DNA from: Streptomyces showdoensis
GTDB lineage: Bacteria > Actinomycetota > Actinomycetes > Streptomycetales > Streptomycetaceae
DNA: 64,000 bases
Direction of reading: 5' to 3'
NCBI RefSeq assembly: GCF_039535475.1
Contig: NZ_BAAAXG010000026.1
Coordinates: forward strand, 3,529,501-3,593,500
Positions 8,353 to 16,810 of this stretch are shown in pieces. Made by a program: the position numbers and the translations under genes. How positions within the stretch are numbered: position 1 is the first letter of the stretch; the number at the start of each line of letters is the position of its first letter. The notes beneath the pieces were generated by a model that saw only the letters and a list, made by a program, of their open reading frames with translations, was not told the origin of the DNA and did not search any database.

Positions 8353-8796
8353 ATGGCGGAACACACCAGCTCGAGCATCACCATCGAGGCGGCCCCGGCC
8401 GAGGTCATGAGCGTGATCGCCGACTTCGCGCGCTACCCCGAGTGGACGGGCGAGGTGAAGGAGGCCGAGGTCCTGGAGACCGACGGCGCCGGCCGCGCGG
8501 AGAAGGTCCGCCTCCTCCTCGACGCGGGCGCGATCAAGGACGACCACACCCTCGCCTACACCTGGACCGGCGACGACGAGGTCAGCTGGACCCTCGTCAA
8601 GTCCCAGATGCTCCGCTCCCTCGACGGCTCCTACCGGCTCGCCCCGGCGGCCGGCGGCGCCCGCACCGAGGTCACCTACCAGCTGACCGTGGACGTCAAG
8701 ATCCCGATGCTCGGCATGATCAAGCGCAAGGCCGAGAAGGTCATCATCGACCGCGCCCTCCAGGGCCTGAAGCAGCGCGTCGAGTCGGGGAAGTAG
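8353..8796 (+). CDS. SRPBCC-family (polyketide cyclase/CoxG-like) protein
   Basis: The 147-residue protein fits a single START/SRPBCC lipid-binding fold: SSSITIEAAPAEVMSVIADFARYPEW at the N-terminus, the typical first strand plus helix, ending in a long helix KRKAEKVIIDRALQGLKQRVES. Such proteins bind hydrophobic ligands; some act as cyclases, but nothing here points to polyketide chemistry. The ATG at 8353 has GAGGAG 9 bases upstream; an in-frame upstream ATG at 8287 is rejected for lack of a ribosome site. A TTGACG at 8294-8299 could be the -35 of its promoter. It precedes the ArsA-like gene by about 100 bp, a neighbourhood I recall as conserved in Streptomyces. Confidence 0.8.
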   Translation: MAEHTSSSITIEAAPAEVMSVIADFARYPEWTGEVKEAEVLETDGAGRAEKVRLLLDAGAIKDDHTLAYTWTGDDEVSWTLVKSQMLRSLDGSYRLAPAAGGARTEVTYQLTVDVKIPMLGMIKRKAEKVIIDRALQGLKQRVESGK

Positions 8797-8882
8797 TCCC
8801 GGACCCCGGAGGGCGGCCCCACGGGACGGCGCCCCCGACGGCGCCCCCGCTCCCCGCACCACGGCCTGCGCCGCACCCCCGG

Positions 8883-8888
8883 TACCGT
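8883..8888 (+). promoter_or_regulatory. -10 element, leaderless start of the ArsA-like gene
   Basis: TACCGT ends 6 bases before the ATG at 8895, with only CGCCCC between them and no ribosome-binding sequence. Confidence 0.55.
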
Positions 8889-8894
8889 CGCCCC

Positions 8895-10028
8895 ATGCGG
8901 ATCATCCTCGTCACCGGAACCGGCGGAGCCGGACGCACCGCCGTCGCGGCGGGCACGGCACTCGCCGAGGCCAGGGCAGGCCGGCGGGTCCTCCTCGTGT
9001 CGGCGGAGACCGGCCCCGGGACGGCGGCCGCCGCGGACACCCTCCGCGTGCTCACCCCCGACCCTGCCGCGGACTTCCGCCGGGAGTTCCTCGCCCTCCA
9101 GTCCCGCTCCACCACCGCCCTCGACCTCCTCGGCACCACCCCCTTCGAGGAGGCCGAGCTCACCGAGCTTCCAGGCAGCGGCCAGTTCGCCCTGCTCAGG
9201 GCCGTACGGGACGCGGCGGCCGGCGACGCCGACCTGGTCGTCGTCGACCTGCCCCCGCTGCGCGAGGCCCTCGCCCTGCTCGCCCTGCCCGAACAGCTGC
9301 GCCGCTACCTGCGCCGTCTGCTGCCCCCCGAGCGGCAGGCCGCCCGCGCGCTGCGCCCCATGCTCGCCCAACTCGCCGGAGTGCCCCTGCCCGCGCAGTG
9401 GCTCTTCGAGGCCACCTCCCGCTGGGAGGCCGAGCTCGCCGCCGTCCAGGACGTCGTCGACTCCCCGCACACCGGCGTCCGGCTCGTCGTCGAACCCGGC
9501 CCCGCCGCGGCCGAGGCCCTGCGCACCGCCCGTCTCGGCCTCGCCCTCCAGGGCCTCGCCCTCGACGCCGTCGTCGCCAACCGGGTGCTGCCCGCCGACT
9601 CCGCGGACCCCTGGTTCGCCGGCCTCGCCGCCGAGCAGCACCGGCACCTCGCCGACCTGCGCGAGCAGCACCCCGCCGTGCACGAGCTCCCGCACCTCGG
9701 GCGCGCCCCCCGCGGCCCCGAGGACCTCGCCCTGCTCGCCGTCGGGGACCTGCCCGGCGTCCCCGCGCCCGGCTGGACCGTCGAGGACCGCCGCGAGGCG
9801 GACGGCATCCTGGTCTGGCACGTCCCGCTGCCCGGCGCCGTCAAGGACGGCCTCTCGCTGGTCCGCCGCGGCGACGAACTGCTCCTCACCGTCGGCCCGT
9901 TCCGCCGCAACGTCCCCCTCCCGGCCGTGCTGCGCCGCTGCACCGTCAGCGGTGCCGGACTCGTCGACGGCGACCTCCGGATCCGTTTCACGCCGGACCC
10001 CGGACTCTGGCCCAAGGCCGCCCCCTGA
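8895..10028 (+). CDS. ArsA/GET3-like P-loop protein with a degenerate Walker A motif
   Basis: The 377-residue protein starts MRIILVTGTGGAGRT and is built like an ArsA/GET3 anion-transporting ATPase: a deviant P-loop, VVVDLPPLREALALLALPEQL (the Walker B/switch II equivalent near residue 120), VANRVLP, and a C-terminal beta domain resembling the HSP20-like ArsA tail (FRRNVPLPAVLRRC). The usual P-loop is GKGGVGKT; here both lysines are replaced (Thr at position 9, Arg at 14), so ATP hydrolysis may be lost or altered. It lies between an SRPBCC protein and a DUF5304 protein. A chaperone or regulatory role is possible, but nothing more can be read from sequence. Confidence 0.75.
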   Translation: MRIILVTGTGGAGRTAVAAGTALAEARAGRRVLLVSAETGPGTAAAADTLRVLTPDPAADFRREFLALQSRSTTALDLLGTTPFEEAELTELPGSGQFALLRAVRDAAAGDADLVVVDLPPLREALALLALPEQLRRYLRRLLPPERQAARALRPMLAQLAGVPLPAQWLFEATSRWEAELAAVQDVVDSPHTGVRLVVEPGPAAAEALRTARLGLALQGLALDAVVANRVLPADSADPWFAGLAAEQHRHLADLREQHPAVHELPHLGRAPRGPEDLALLAVGDLPGVPAPGWTVEDRREADGILVWHVPLPGAVKDGLSLVRRGDELLLTVGPFRRNVPLPAVLRRCTVSGAGLVDGDLRIRFTPDPGLWPKAAP

Positions 10029-10079
10029 GCCCGCGCGAGGCGTGTACCGTCGACGGTAGAAGAACCTGAGGAGTACGCC

Positions 10080-10511
10080 ATGAGCGATTCGGACGCCTGG
10101 GCCAAGGCCTGCGCCGAGGACCTGGAGGCCGAGAAGGCCCGCCGCCGCGCGGAGCGCGGGGAGGAGCCCGGCACCCCGGCCGAGGAGTTCCGCAAGCTCT
10201 TCGAGGCCGTCGCCGAGAAGTTCTCCGGCACCCTCGGCGGCCCCCTCCTCGGCGGCCAGGCCGCCGAGACCGTCCAGCAGGTCGTCAACCAGGCGAAGGC
10301 CCTCGTCGAGCCCGTCATCGAGCGCAACCCGCAGGTCTTCGACCACCTCGCGGCCGCCGGCAACGAGCTCCTCGCCGCCTACCGCTCGGCCGTCCAGGGC
10401 CAGGAGACCCGCTGGACCCGGGGCGACACCAGCGGTACGGAACCGGACGATCCGCGCGACGAGGGCCGCGACGAGGGCCCGGGGGCCGGGCAGCACATCG
10501 ATCTGGACTGA
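10080..10511 (+). CDS. DUF5304-family protein
   Basis: The 143-residue acidic, helical protein has no membrane segment. It begins SDSDAWAKACAEDLEAEKARRRAE, has a middle helix (about residues 38-80) and ends in a disordered Asp/Arg/Gly-rich tail finishing HIDLD. I recognise the family only as an actinobacterial protein of unknown function. The ATG at 10080 follows GAGGAG at good spacing. It sits 51 bp after the ArsA-like gene and 66 bp before glkA, so it could be co-transcribed with either; a TACGGT -10-like element before glkA argues that glkA also has its own promoter. Confidence 0.75.
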   Translation: MSDSDAWAKACAEDLEAEKARRRAERGEEPGTPAEEFRKLFEAVAEKFSGTLGGPLLGGQAAETVQQVVNQAKALVEPVIERNPQVFDHLAAAGNELLAAYRSAVQGQETRWTRGDTSGTEPDDPRDEGRDEGPGAGQHIDLD

Positions 10512-10577
10512 TCGGGAGCGCCCTCCCCCTCGGGTACGGTGGGCCCTAGCGGGGCTCGACCGAAAACTGAGGGACAC

Positions 10578-11519
10578 ATGGGACTCACCATCGGCGTCGA
10601 CATCGGCGGCACGAAGATCGCGGCCGGCGTGGTCGACGAGGAGGGCAACATCCTCGACACGCACACCGTGCCCACCCCGCCGACCCCCGAGGGCATCGTC
10701 GACGCCATCTGCGCCGCGGTCTCCGAGGCCGGCAAGGGGTACCAGATCGAGGCCGTCGGCATCGGAGCCGCGGGCTACGTCGACGACAAGCGCGCCACCG
10801 TCCTCTTCGCGCCGAACATCGACTGGCGGCACGAGCCGCTGAAGGACAAGGTCGAGCAGCGGGTCGGACTCCCCGTCGTCGTCGAGAACGACGCCAACGC
10901 CGCCGCCTGGGGCGAGTACCGCTTCGGCGCCGGCCAGGGCCACGAGGACGTCATCTGCATCACCCTGGGCACCGGCCTGGGCGGCGGCATCATCATCGGC
11001 AACAAGCTGCGCCGCGGACGCTTCGGCGTCGCCGCCGAGTTCGGCCACATCAGGGTCGTGCCCGACGGCCTGCTGTGCGGCTGCGGCAGCCAGGGCTGCT
11101 GGGAGCAGTACGCCTCCGGCCGCGCCCTCGTCCGGTACGCGAAGCAGCGCGCCGCCGCCACCCCCGAGCACGCGAAGGCGCTGCTGGCGCTGGGCGACGG
11201 CACCCCCGAGGGCATCCAGGGCAAGCACGTCAGCGAGGCCGCCCGCGCGGGCGACCCGGTCGCCACGGACTCCTTCCGCGAGCTGGCCCGCTGGGCCGGG
11301 GCGGGCCTGGCCGACCTGGCCTCGCTCTTCGACCCGTCGGCGTTCATCGTCGGCGGCGGCGTCTCCGACGAGGGCGAGCTGGTCCTGGACCCGATCCGCA
11401 AGTCGTTCCGGCGCTGGCTGATCGGCGGCCAGTGGCGTCCGCACGCGCAGGTGCTCGCCGCCCAGCTCGGCAACAAGGCCGGGCTCGTCGGCGCGGCCGA
11501 CCTGGCCCGCCAGGGCTGA
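10578..11519 (+). CDS. glkA: ROK-family glucokinase
   Basis: The 313-residue ATP-dependent glucokinase makes glucose-6-phosphate. It has the N-terminal phosphate loop DIGGTK (residues 8-13), the glucose-binding segment ENDANAAAWGE, the ROK signature around residues 155-178 with His in EFGH, and the zinc-binding cysteines of CGCGSQGCWEQY. The length is close to the approximately 317 residues of S. coelicolor GlkA, which is also the known mediator of glucose repression; that regulatory role is family knowledge, not visible here. The ATG at 10578 has GAGGGA upstream. A TACGGT element about 40 bp upstream is a likely -10. Confidence 0.95.
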   Translation: MGLTIGVDIGGTKIAAGVVDEEGNILDTHTVPTPPTPEGIVDAICAAVSEAGKGYQIEAVGIGAAGYVDDKRATVLFAPNIDWRHEPLKDKVEQRVGLPVVVENDANAAAWGEYRFGAGQGHEDVICITLGTGLGGGIIIGNKLRRGRFGVAAEFGHIRVVPDGLLCGCGSQGCWEQYASGRALVRYAKQRAAATPEHAKALLALGDGTPEGIQGKHVSEAARAGDPVATDSFRELARWAGAGLADLASLFDPSAFIVGGGVSDEGELVLDPIRKSFRRWLIGGQWRPHAQVLAAQLGNKAGLVGAADLARQG

Positions 11520-11585
11520 GCCACGGCAGCCACCCCTTCGCGTCAGTGCCCGTCGTGCCCTCTGGGGCGCGGCGGGCACTGCGCC

Positions 11586-11591
11586 TATGTT
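11586..11591 (+). promoter_or_regulatory. -10 element, leaderless start of the EEP-fold gene
   Basis: TATGTT ends 7 bases before the ATG at 11599. It also overlaps an upstream ATG at 11587, which argues against that ATG as a translation start. Confidence 0.5.
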
Positions 11592-11598
11592 GGGCCCC

Positions 11599-12369
11599 AT
11601 GGCGACCGGTGCGAACCCTTCGACGACCTCGATCAGCGAGCTGCCCAAGTCCCGTACGGAACCCGACGGTTCGGCCGTCGTCCGGGTCCTCTCCTACAAC
11701 GTCCGCTCGATGCGCGACGACGAGGACGCCCTCGCCCGGGTCATCCGGGCCTGCGCCCCCGACCTGGTCTTCGTGCAGGAGGCCCCGCGCTTCTTCCGCT
11801 GGCGCAAGCACGCGGCCCGGCTCGCCGCCAAGAGCGAGCTCGTGGTCCTCTCCGGCGGCGCGACCGCGGCCGGGCCGATGCTCCTGTGCTCGCTGCGGGC
11901 CACCGTCGAACGCACGGAGGACGTCCTGCTGCCCCTCACCCCGGGACTCCACCGGCGCGGCCTGGCCACCGCCGTGGTCCGCCTCGGCGGCGCCCGGGTC
12001 GGGCTCGTCAGCTGCCACCTGAGCCTGCGCGCCGAGGAGCGCTACGCCCAGGCCGGCCTGGTCCTCGACCGGGTCGCCGCCCTCGGCGCCCCGCACGCGA
12101 TCGTCGCAGGCGACCTCAACGAGGGCCCCGAAGGCCGGAGCTTCGGCCGCCTGGCCAAGGAGCTCCAGGACGGCTGGGCGACCAGCCCCTGGGGCGGCGA
12201 ACACACCTTCGACCCGACCGCCCCGCGCCGCCGCATCGACGCGATCCTCACCACCCCGGGCATCGAGGTCCTCGCCTGCGGCGTCCCCGAGGACCTGGAC
12301 CCGGACGACCTGCGGACGGCGACGGACCACCTGCCGGTGCTGGCGGTGGTCCGTATTCCTGCTGCGTGA
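11599..12369 (+). CDS. Endonuclease/exonuclease/phosphatase-fold hydrolase
   Basis: The 256-residue protein shows the EEP fold: VLSYNVRSM (first metal-site strand), FVQEAP with the catalytic Glu, GLVSCHLSL, GDLNEGPEGRSFGRL and TDHLPVLAV with the terminal Asp-His pair. Members cleave phosphodiesters or phosphomonoesters in nucleic acids, lipids or signalling molecules; the substrate here is open. No signal peptide is evident. The ATG at 11599 is preferred over 11587 because a -10 element covers the latter. It lies 79 bp after glkA and is convergent with a membrane-protein gene 14 bp downstream. Confidence 0.8.
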   Translation: MATGANPSTTSISELPKSRTEPDGSAVVRVLSYNVRSMRDDEDALARVIRACAPDLVFVQEAPRFFRWRKHAARLAAKSELVVLSGGATAAGPMLLCSLRATVERTEDVLLPLTPGLHRRGLATAVVRLGGARVGLVSCHLSLRAEERYAQAGLVLDRVAALGAPHAIVAGDLNEGPEGRSFGRLAKELQDGWATSPWGGEHTFDPTAPRRRIDAILTTPGIEVLACGVPEDLDPDDLRTATDHLPVLAVVRIPAA

Positions 12370-12383
12370 CGGCGGACGGCGTC

Positions 12384-13049
12384 CTACACGACCGCCCCGC
12401 GCCCCGGGTCGTCGAAGCCGTCGTCGTCCTCGTCGTCGTGCTTCATCCGGGCCACCAGGGTCGCGAAGCCGCCCAGGAAGCCGCCCACGCACACCGTGGT
12501 CAGCCACCAGGTCATGTCCCACTGGAGCAGCACCGCGAGCAGCATCAGGACCGGGCCGCCGACCACCGCGAGCCAGGCGAACTTGGTCGTCGCATCGGCC
12601 TCCGGCAGGGGCGGCGGCTCCGGCGGGACGAAGTGGCCCTCGTCGGAGTCCCGGGAGCCCTTGGCGCCCCCCGGGGCCTCGTCGGCCTCGTCGGGGTCCG
12701 CCACCGAGTAGTCGCGCGGGCCGCCGCCCAGGCTCACGCCCGGCGCGAAGACGATCGAGGAGCCGAGCGCGGGCCGGCCGGAGCCGGCCTCGTCGGAGTC
12801 GGAGCCCCCGGGGCCCTCGGCCCCGGCCGCGTCGGCGTCCTCGGCCGCGGGCTTGCGGAACTTGTCCGGCTTCTCCGCGCCCCCGCCGTCCTCGGGCATG
12901 GCGGGCAGCGCCAGGTCCTCCACCGGCCGGAACGGCCTGCTGCCCGGCGGGTCCGCCGGCTCCTCGCCGTACCCCGCGACGATCGCGGCCCAGGCCGCCT
13001 CCTCGTCGATGGGCTGCGGCTCGCGCTCCCCGTCCTGCTGCTCAGCCAC
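12384..13049 (-). CDS. Hypothetical protein with acidic disordered region and two C-terminal membrane helices
   Basis: The 221-residue protein has about 155 residues of acidic, Pro/Gly-rich low-complexity sequence, then two hydrophobic helices (FAWLAVVGGPVLMLLAVLLQW and TTVCVGGFLGGFATLVARM) and an Asp-rich end. It is not recognised beyond an actinobacterial membrane protein. It starts at GTG 13049, 8 bp inside the end of the esterase gene, so the two are translationally linked, with the esterase first. Confidence 0.65.
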   Translation of the reverse strand: MAEQQDGEREPQPIDEEAAWAAIVAGYGEEPADPPGSRPFRPVEDLALPAMPEDGGGAEKPDKFRKPAAEDADAAGAEGPGGSDSDEAGSGRPALGSSIVFAPGVSLGGGPRDYSVADPDEADEAPGGAKGSRDSDEGHFVPPEPPPLPEADATTKFAWLAVVGGPVLMLLAVLLQWDMTWWLTTVCVGGFLGGFATLVARMKHDDEDDDGFDDPGRGAVV

Positions 13050-13824
13050 CGCTCGCGCTTCCCTTCTCGCCGACGAGTTCCGGAGCGAGCCGGGTCACGA
13101 ACGCCCAGCTCTCCTCGAAGATCCGCTCCGCGTCGTGGTCCAACGTCGCCACGTGGTAGCTCTGTTCCAGCAGGACCTCCTTCACGTCCGTCGACGAGAC
13201 CCGGCTCAGCACCCGTGCCGAGTCGGCCGGCGGCACCACGTGGTCCTGGGGGCTGTGCAGCAGCACCATCGGCTGCGTCACCTGCGGCAGCTCCGCGTCC
13301 ACGACCTGGAAGAAGCGCCGCAGCGAGTGGGCCGCGTGCAGCGGCACCCGGTCGTAGCCGACCTCGGCCGCGCCCGGCTTCGCGATGTCGCTGGCGATGC
13401 CCTTGGTGGACGGCACCAGGTGCCGGACCACCGGCAGCGCCTTCGCGGCCAGGCCGTGCACCTTGTTGCCCGGGTTGACCAGGACGATGCCGCTGACCGC
13501 CTCGCCGTGCCGCGCCGCGAGCCGCAGGGTCAGCGCCCCGCCCATCGACAGGCCCATGACGAAGACCCGCTCGCAGCGGGCGGACAGCTCGCGCAGGGCC
13601 TGGTCGACCTCCGCGTACCAGTCCTCCCAGGTGGTGAGCTGCATGTCCTGCCAGCGCGTGCCGTGCCCGGGCAGCAGCGGCAGCGACACCGTCAGTCCGC
13701 GCCCGGCCAGGTACTCGGCCCAGGGGCGCATCGACTGCGGGGACCCGGTGAATCCGTGACAGAGGAGGACGCCGACCTCTCCGCCCTCGTGGCGGTACGG
13801 CTCGGCTCCAGGAAGGACCGGCAC
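13042..13824 (-). CDS. Alpha/beta-hydrolase (carboxylesterase / monoacylglycerol lipase type)
   Basis: The 260-residue cytoplasmic protein matches the Est30/thermophilic carboxylesterase group: oxyanion loop HGFTG (residues 23-27), nucleophile elbow GLSMGG with Ser93, acid residue in LLHSPQDHVVP and catalytic His in QSYHVATLD. It should hydrolyse short to medium acyl esters or monoacylglycerols. The GTG at 13824 follows AGGAG 5 bases upstream and matches the family start; the upstream open frame is low quality. It overlaps the next gene by 8 bp and is divergent from the acyltransferase, so a lipid-metabolism theme is plausible. Confidence 0.85.
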   Translation of the reverse strand: MPVLPGAEPYRHEGGEVGVLLCHGFTGSPQSMRPWAEYLAGRGLTVSLPLLPGHGTRWQDMQLTTWEDWYAEVDQALRELSARCERVFVMGLSMGGALTLRLAARHGEAVSGIVLVNPGNKVHGLAAKALPVVRHLVPSTKGIASDIAKPGAAEVGYDRVPLHAAHSLRRFFQVVDAELPQVTQPMVLLHSPQDHVVPPADSARVLSRVSSTDVKEVLLEQSYHVATLDHDAERIFEESWAFVTRLAPELVGEKGSASGG

Positions 13825-14045
13825 GGGGTCTCCTGTTCGGGTTCGACTTCGGACCTGGCTCTCGCGGACGCCCGAAGCGGCGACGGAAAGGGGAAGGCTT
13901 TCACCGTACGCGACCGGACCGACACCGACCAGGGCCGTTCGCACGAAGGAGAACGGCGGCCGGACGAAGCCGCGCCTCCCGTGCGGGCCCGGGCGGGCCC
14001 GCACGGGATAAAGTCGTCGTGACGGCACACGGAAGGCATGGCGAG

Positions 14046-14792
14046 TTGATCTACGGCGCAATGAAGTTCTCCCTCGGCGGGTCCCTGAAGCTCGCCTTCA
14101 GGCCCTGGGTGGAGGGCCTGGAGAACATCCCCGCCGAGGGGCCGGCGATCCTCGCGAGCAACCACCTGTCCTTCTCCGACTCCTTCTTCCTTCCGGCCGT
14201 CCTCGACCGCAAGGTGACCTTCATCGCGAAGGCCGAGTACTTCACCACCCCCGGCGTCAAGGGCAAGCTGACGGCCGCCTTCTTCAAGGGCGTCGGCCAG
14301 CTCCCGGTGGACCGCTCCGGCGCCCGCGGCGCGGGCGAGGCGGCGATCAAGGCCGGCATCGAGGTCATCAAGGGCGGCGGCCTGTTCGGCATCTACCCCG
14401 AGGGCACCCGCTCGCCCGACGGACGGCTCTACCGCGGCAAGCCCGGCGGCCTGGCCCGCGTGGCGCTCGCCACCGGCGCCCCGGTGATCCCGGTCGCGAT
14501 GATCGACACCGAGAAGATCCAGCCGCCCGGCAAGGTCGTCCCCAAGCTGATGCGCCCGGGCATCCGGATCGGCAAGCCGCTCGACTTCACCCGCTACCAG
14601 GGCATGGAGGGCGACCGCTTCATCCTGCGCTCGGTCACGGACGAGGTCATGTACGAGATCATGAAGCTGTCCGGCCAGGAGTACGTGGACATCTACGCGA
14701 CCGCCGCCAAGCGGCAGATCGCCGATGCCGAGAAGGCCGCCAAGGAGGCCGTCAAGGCCGAGATCGCGGCACGGGAAGAGTCCGGCGCCTGA
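14046..14792 (+). CDS. 1-acyl-sn-glycerol-3-phosphate acyltransferase (PlsC family)
   Basis: The 248-residue PlsC-type enzyme carries the catalytic NHx4D box (NHLSFSD, residues 39-45), the substrate loop YPEGTRSPDG (near 118) and VIPVAMI. It would acylate lysophosphatidic acid to phosphatidic acid at the inner membrane face. The start is TTG at 14046 with GGAAGG 9 bases upstream, giving the family-like opening MIYGAMKF. The in-frame GTG at 14019 is the alternative and has no ribosome site. The C-terminal Ala/Lys/Glu helix is typical of actinobacterial members. MacS follows 26 bp later. Confidence 0.88.
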   Translation: MIYGAMKFSLGGSLKLAFRPWVEGLENIPAEGPAILASNHLSFSDSFFLPAVLDRKVTFIAKAEYFTTPGVKGKLTAAFFKGVGQLPVDRSGARGAGEAAIKAGIEVIKGGGLFGIYPEGTRSPDGRLYRGKPGGLARVALATGAPVIPVAMIDTEKIQPPGKVVPKLMRPGIRIGKPLDFTRYQGMEGDRFILRSVTDEVMYEIMKLSGQEYVDIYATAAKRQIADAEKAAKEAVKAEIAAREESGA

Positions 14793-14818
14793 CCCTCTGA
14801 GCAGGGGGGCGCCCAGGG

Positions 14819-16060
14819 GTGGGGAAGATGGCCAGGCGCGAACGGGTCGTGCGCATGTCGGTCGAGCAGCCGCTGTGGCGCGCGCTCACCGCGTACCGCG
14901 TCCTCACGATGATCTACGCGGTACTGCTCTTCGTCTTCGGACGGGACCGCTACGAGAGCCCCGGGGTGGCGATCGGCTTCCTCGCGGTCATGTGCCTGTG
15001 GACCCTCGTCACCCTCCCCAAGGTGGCGAACGCGGCCAGCTGCACCAAGCGCTTCCTCGTCGCCGACCTCGCCGTCGCCCTCGTCGGCATCCTGCTCACG
15101 CCGCTCGCGGACGAGCAGGCCCGCACGATGGACGGCCCCACCCTGCCGTCCATATGGACCGCGGGCGCCGTCCTCGCGTACGCGATCAAGGGCGGCTGGC
15201 GCTGGGCGGGCTTCGCGTCCTCCCTGGTCGCCGTCGCCAACATCATCGAGCGGGGCGACCCCAGCCGGGACACCCTGCACAACGTGCTGCTGGTCTGGGT
15301 CGCCTCCATCGCCATCGGCTACGTGGTCGAGGTCGCCCGCGCCTCCGAGCGCACCCTCGCCCGCGCCCTGGAGATCGAGGCCGCCACCCGCGAGCGGGAG
15401 CGGCTGGCCCGGGACATCCACGACAGCGTGCTCCAGGTCCTCGCCATGGTGCAGCGGCGCGGCACCGCGCTCGGCGGCGAGGCGGCCGAGCTGGGCCGGA
15501 TGGCCGGCGAGCAGGAGGTCGCCCTGCGCACCCTGGTCGCGGGCGGGCTCACCCGTACCTCGTACGTCTCCGAGGACGAGTCGGAGGGCGCGGTCGTCCG
15601 GGTCGTGGAGGAGCCGGACGACGAGGCGGGCCCCGGGGCCGAGCTGGACCTGCGCACCCTGCTGCTGCCGCGCGCCGGCTCCCGGGTGACGCTGTCCGAC
15701 CCGGGCACCCCGGTCCTCCTGCCGCCCCCGGCCGCCCGCGAACTGGCCGCCGCCGTGGGCGCCGCGCTGGACAACGTGCGGGTGCACGCGGGGGAGGAGG
15801 CGAACGCCTGGATCCTCGTGGAGGACTGGGGCGACGAGGTGATCGTCACGGTCCGGGACGACGGTCCCGGCATCCCCGAGGGCCGGCTCGCCCAGGCCTG
15901 GGGAGAGGGCCGGCTGGGCGTCGCCCTGTCGATCCGGGGCAGACTGCGGGACCTCGGCGGCAGCGCCGAGCTGATCTCGGTCCCCGGTCAGGGCACCGAA
16001 GTGGAACTGAAGGTCCCGCGGGCACCGCGGGAGCGGCGGGGGAAGGCAGGAGAGAAGTGA
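14819..16060 (+). CDS. macS: MacS-type sensor histidine kinase
   Basis: The 413-residue protein has four or five membrane helices in the first 170 residues (the MacS N-terminal sensor domain), then a HisKA_3-type phosphoacceptor ERLARDIHDSVLQVLA with His at about 201, and an ATP-binding end with DNVRVHAG (N box) and DDGPGIPEG (G box). It autophosphorylates and passes phosphate to the response regulator that follows by a GTGA overlap. From family knowledge MacRS controls morphogenesis and antibiotic production in S. coelicolor. The start is GTG 14819; the in-frame ATG at 14828 is equally possible. Confidence 0.88.
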   Translation: MGKMARRERVVRMSVEQPLWRALTAYRVLTMIYAVLLFVFGRDRYESPGVAIGFLAVMCLWTLVTLPKVANAASCTKRFLVADLAVALVGILLTPLADEQARTMDGPTLPSIWTAGAVLAYAIKGGWRWAGFASSLVAVANIIERGDPSRDTLHNVLLVWVASIAIGYVVEVARASERTLARALEIEAATRERERLARDIHDSVLQVLAMVQRRGTALGGEAAELGRMAGEQEVALRTLVAGGLTRTSYVSEDESEGAVVRVVEEPDDEAGPGAELDLRTLLLPRAGSRVTLSDPGTPVLLPPPAARELAAAVGAALDNVRVHAGEEANAWILVEDWGDEVIVTVRDDGPGIPEGRLAQAWGEGRLGVALSIRGRLRDLGGSAELISVPGQGTEVELKVPRAPRERRGKAGEK

Positions 16061-16728
16061 GCGAGCAGCAGATCAAGGTGATGGTCGTCGACGACCACCC
16101 GATGTGGCGGGACGCGGTCGCCCGCGACCTCGCGGAGGCGGGCCTCGACGTGGTGGCCACCGCCGGCGACGGCGAGCAGGCGGTGCGGCGGGCGGCCGCG
16201 GTCGACCCGGACGTCCTGGTCCTCGACCTGAACCTGCCGCTCAAGCCGGGCGTCCAGGTCTGCAAGGAGCTCGTCGGAGCCAACCCGCGGCTGCGGGTCC
16301 TGGTGCTCTCCGCGAGCGGCGAGCACGCCGACGTCCTGGAGGCGGTGAAGTCCGGCGCCACCGGCTACCTGCTGAAGTCGGCCAGCACCGAGGAGCTGAT
16401 CGACGCGGTGCGCCGCACCTCCGTCGGCGACCCGGTCTTCACCCCGGGCCTGGCCGGCCTGGTCCTCGGCGAGTACCGGCGGCTCGCCTCCGAGCCGCTC
16501 CCGGCGGCCGGCGCCGACGAGCCGAAGGCGCCGCAGCTGACCGAGCGGGAGACCGAGGTGCTGCGCCTGGTCGCCAAGGGGCTGAGCTACAAGCAGATCG
16601 CCGAGCGGCTGGTCATCTCGCACCGCACGGTGCAGAACCACGTCCAGAACACCCTGGGCAAGCTCCAGCTGCACAACCGCGTCGAGCTCGTCCGGTACGC
16701 GATCGAGCGCGGCCTCGACGACGCCTGA
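16057..16728 (+). CDS. macR: MacR-type LuxR/NarL-family response regulator
   Basis: The 223-residue protein has a receiver domain with the acidic pair D12-D13, phosphoacceptor D57 (VLDLNLP) and the conserved Lys in YLLKSAS, then a C-terminal LuxR-type helix-turn-helix: LTERETEVLRLVAKGLSYKQ followed by RLVISHRTVQNHVQ. It starts at GTG 16057, overlapping the kinase stop by 4 bp (GTGA), so the pair is translationally coupled. In S. coelicolor this pair targets membrane-protein genes affecting development; that link is knowledge of the family, not seen here. Confidence 0.9.
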   Translation: MSEQQIKVMVVDDHPMWRDAVARDLAEAGLDVVATAGDGEQAVRRAAAVDPDVLVLDLNLPLKPGVQVCKELVGANPRLRVLVLSASGEHADVLEAVKSGATGYLLKSASTEELIDAVRRTSVGDPVFTPGLAGLVLGEYRRLASEPLPAAGADEPKAPQLTERETEVLRLVAKGLSYKQIAERLVISHRTVQNHVQNTLGKLQLHNRVELVRYAIERGLDDA

Positions 16729-16810
16729 TTCACTCGGTTCGCCGTGTCGGGGGGACCCAGGTCACCACTAGCGTGGGCGGCATCCCCCCACGTACGGCGA
16801 AGGAGTGCCC

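Noticed and set aside
16805..16810. GTG 16805 as the pfkA start
   Set aside because: It lies within the AAGGAG ribosome site that serves ATG 16811.
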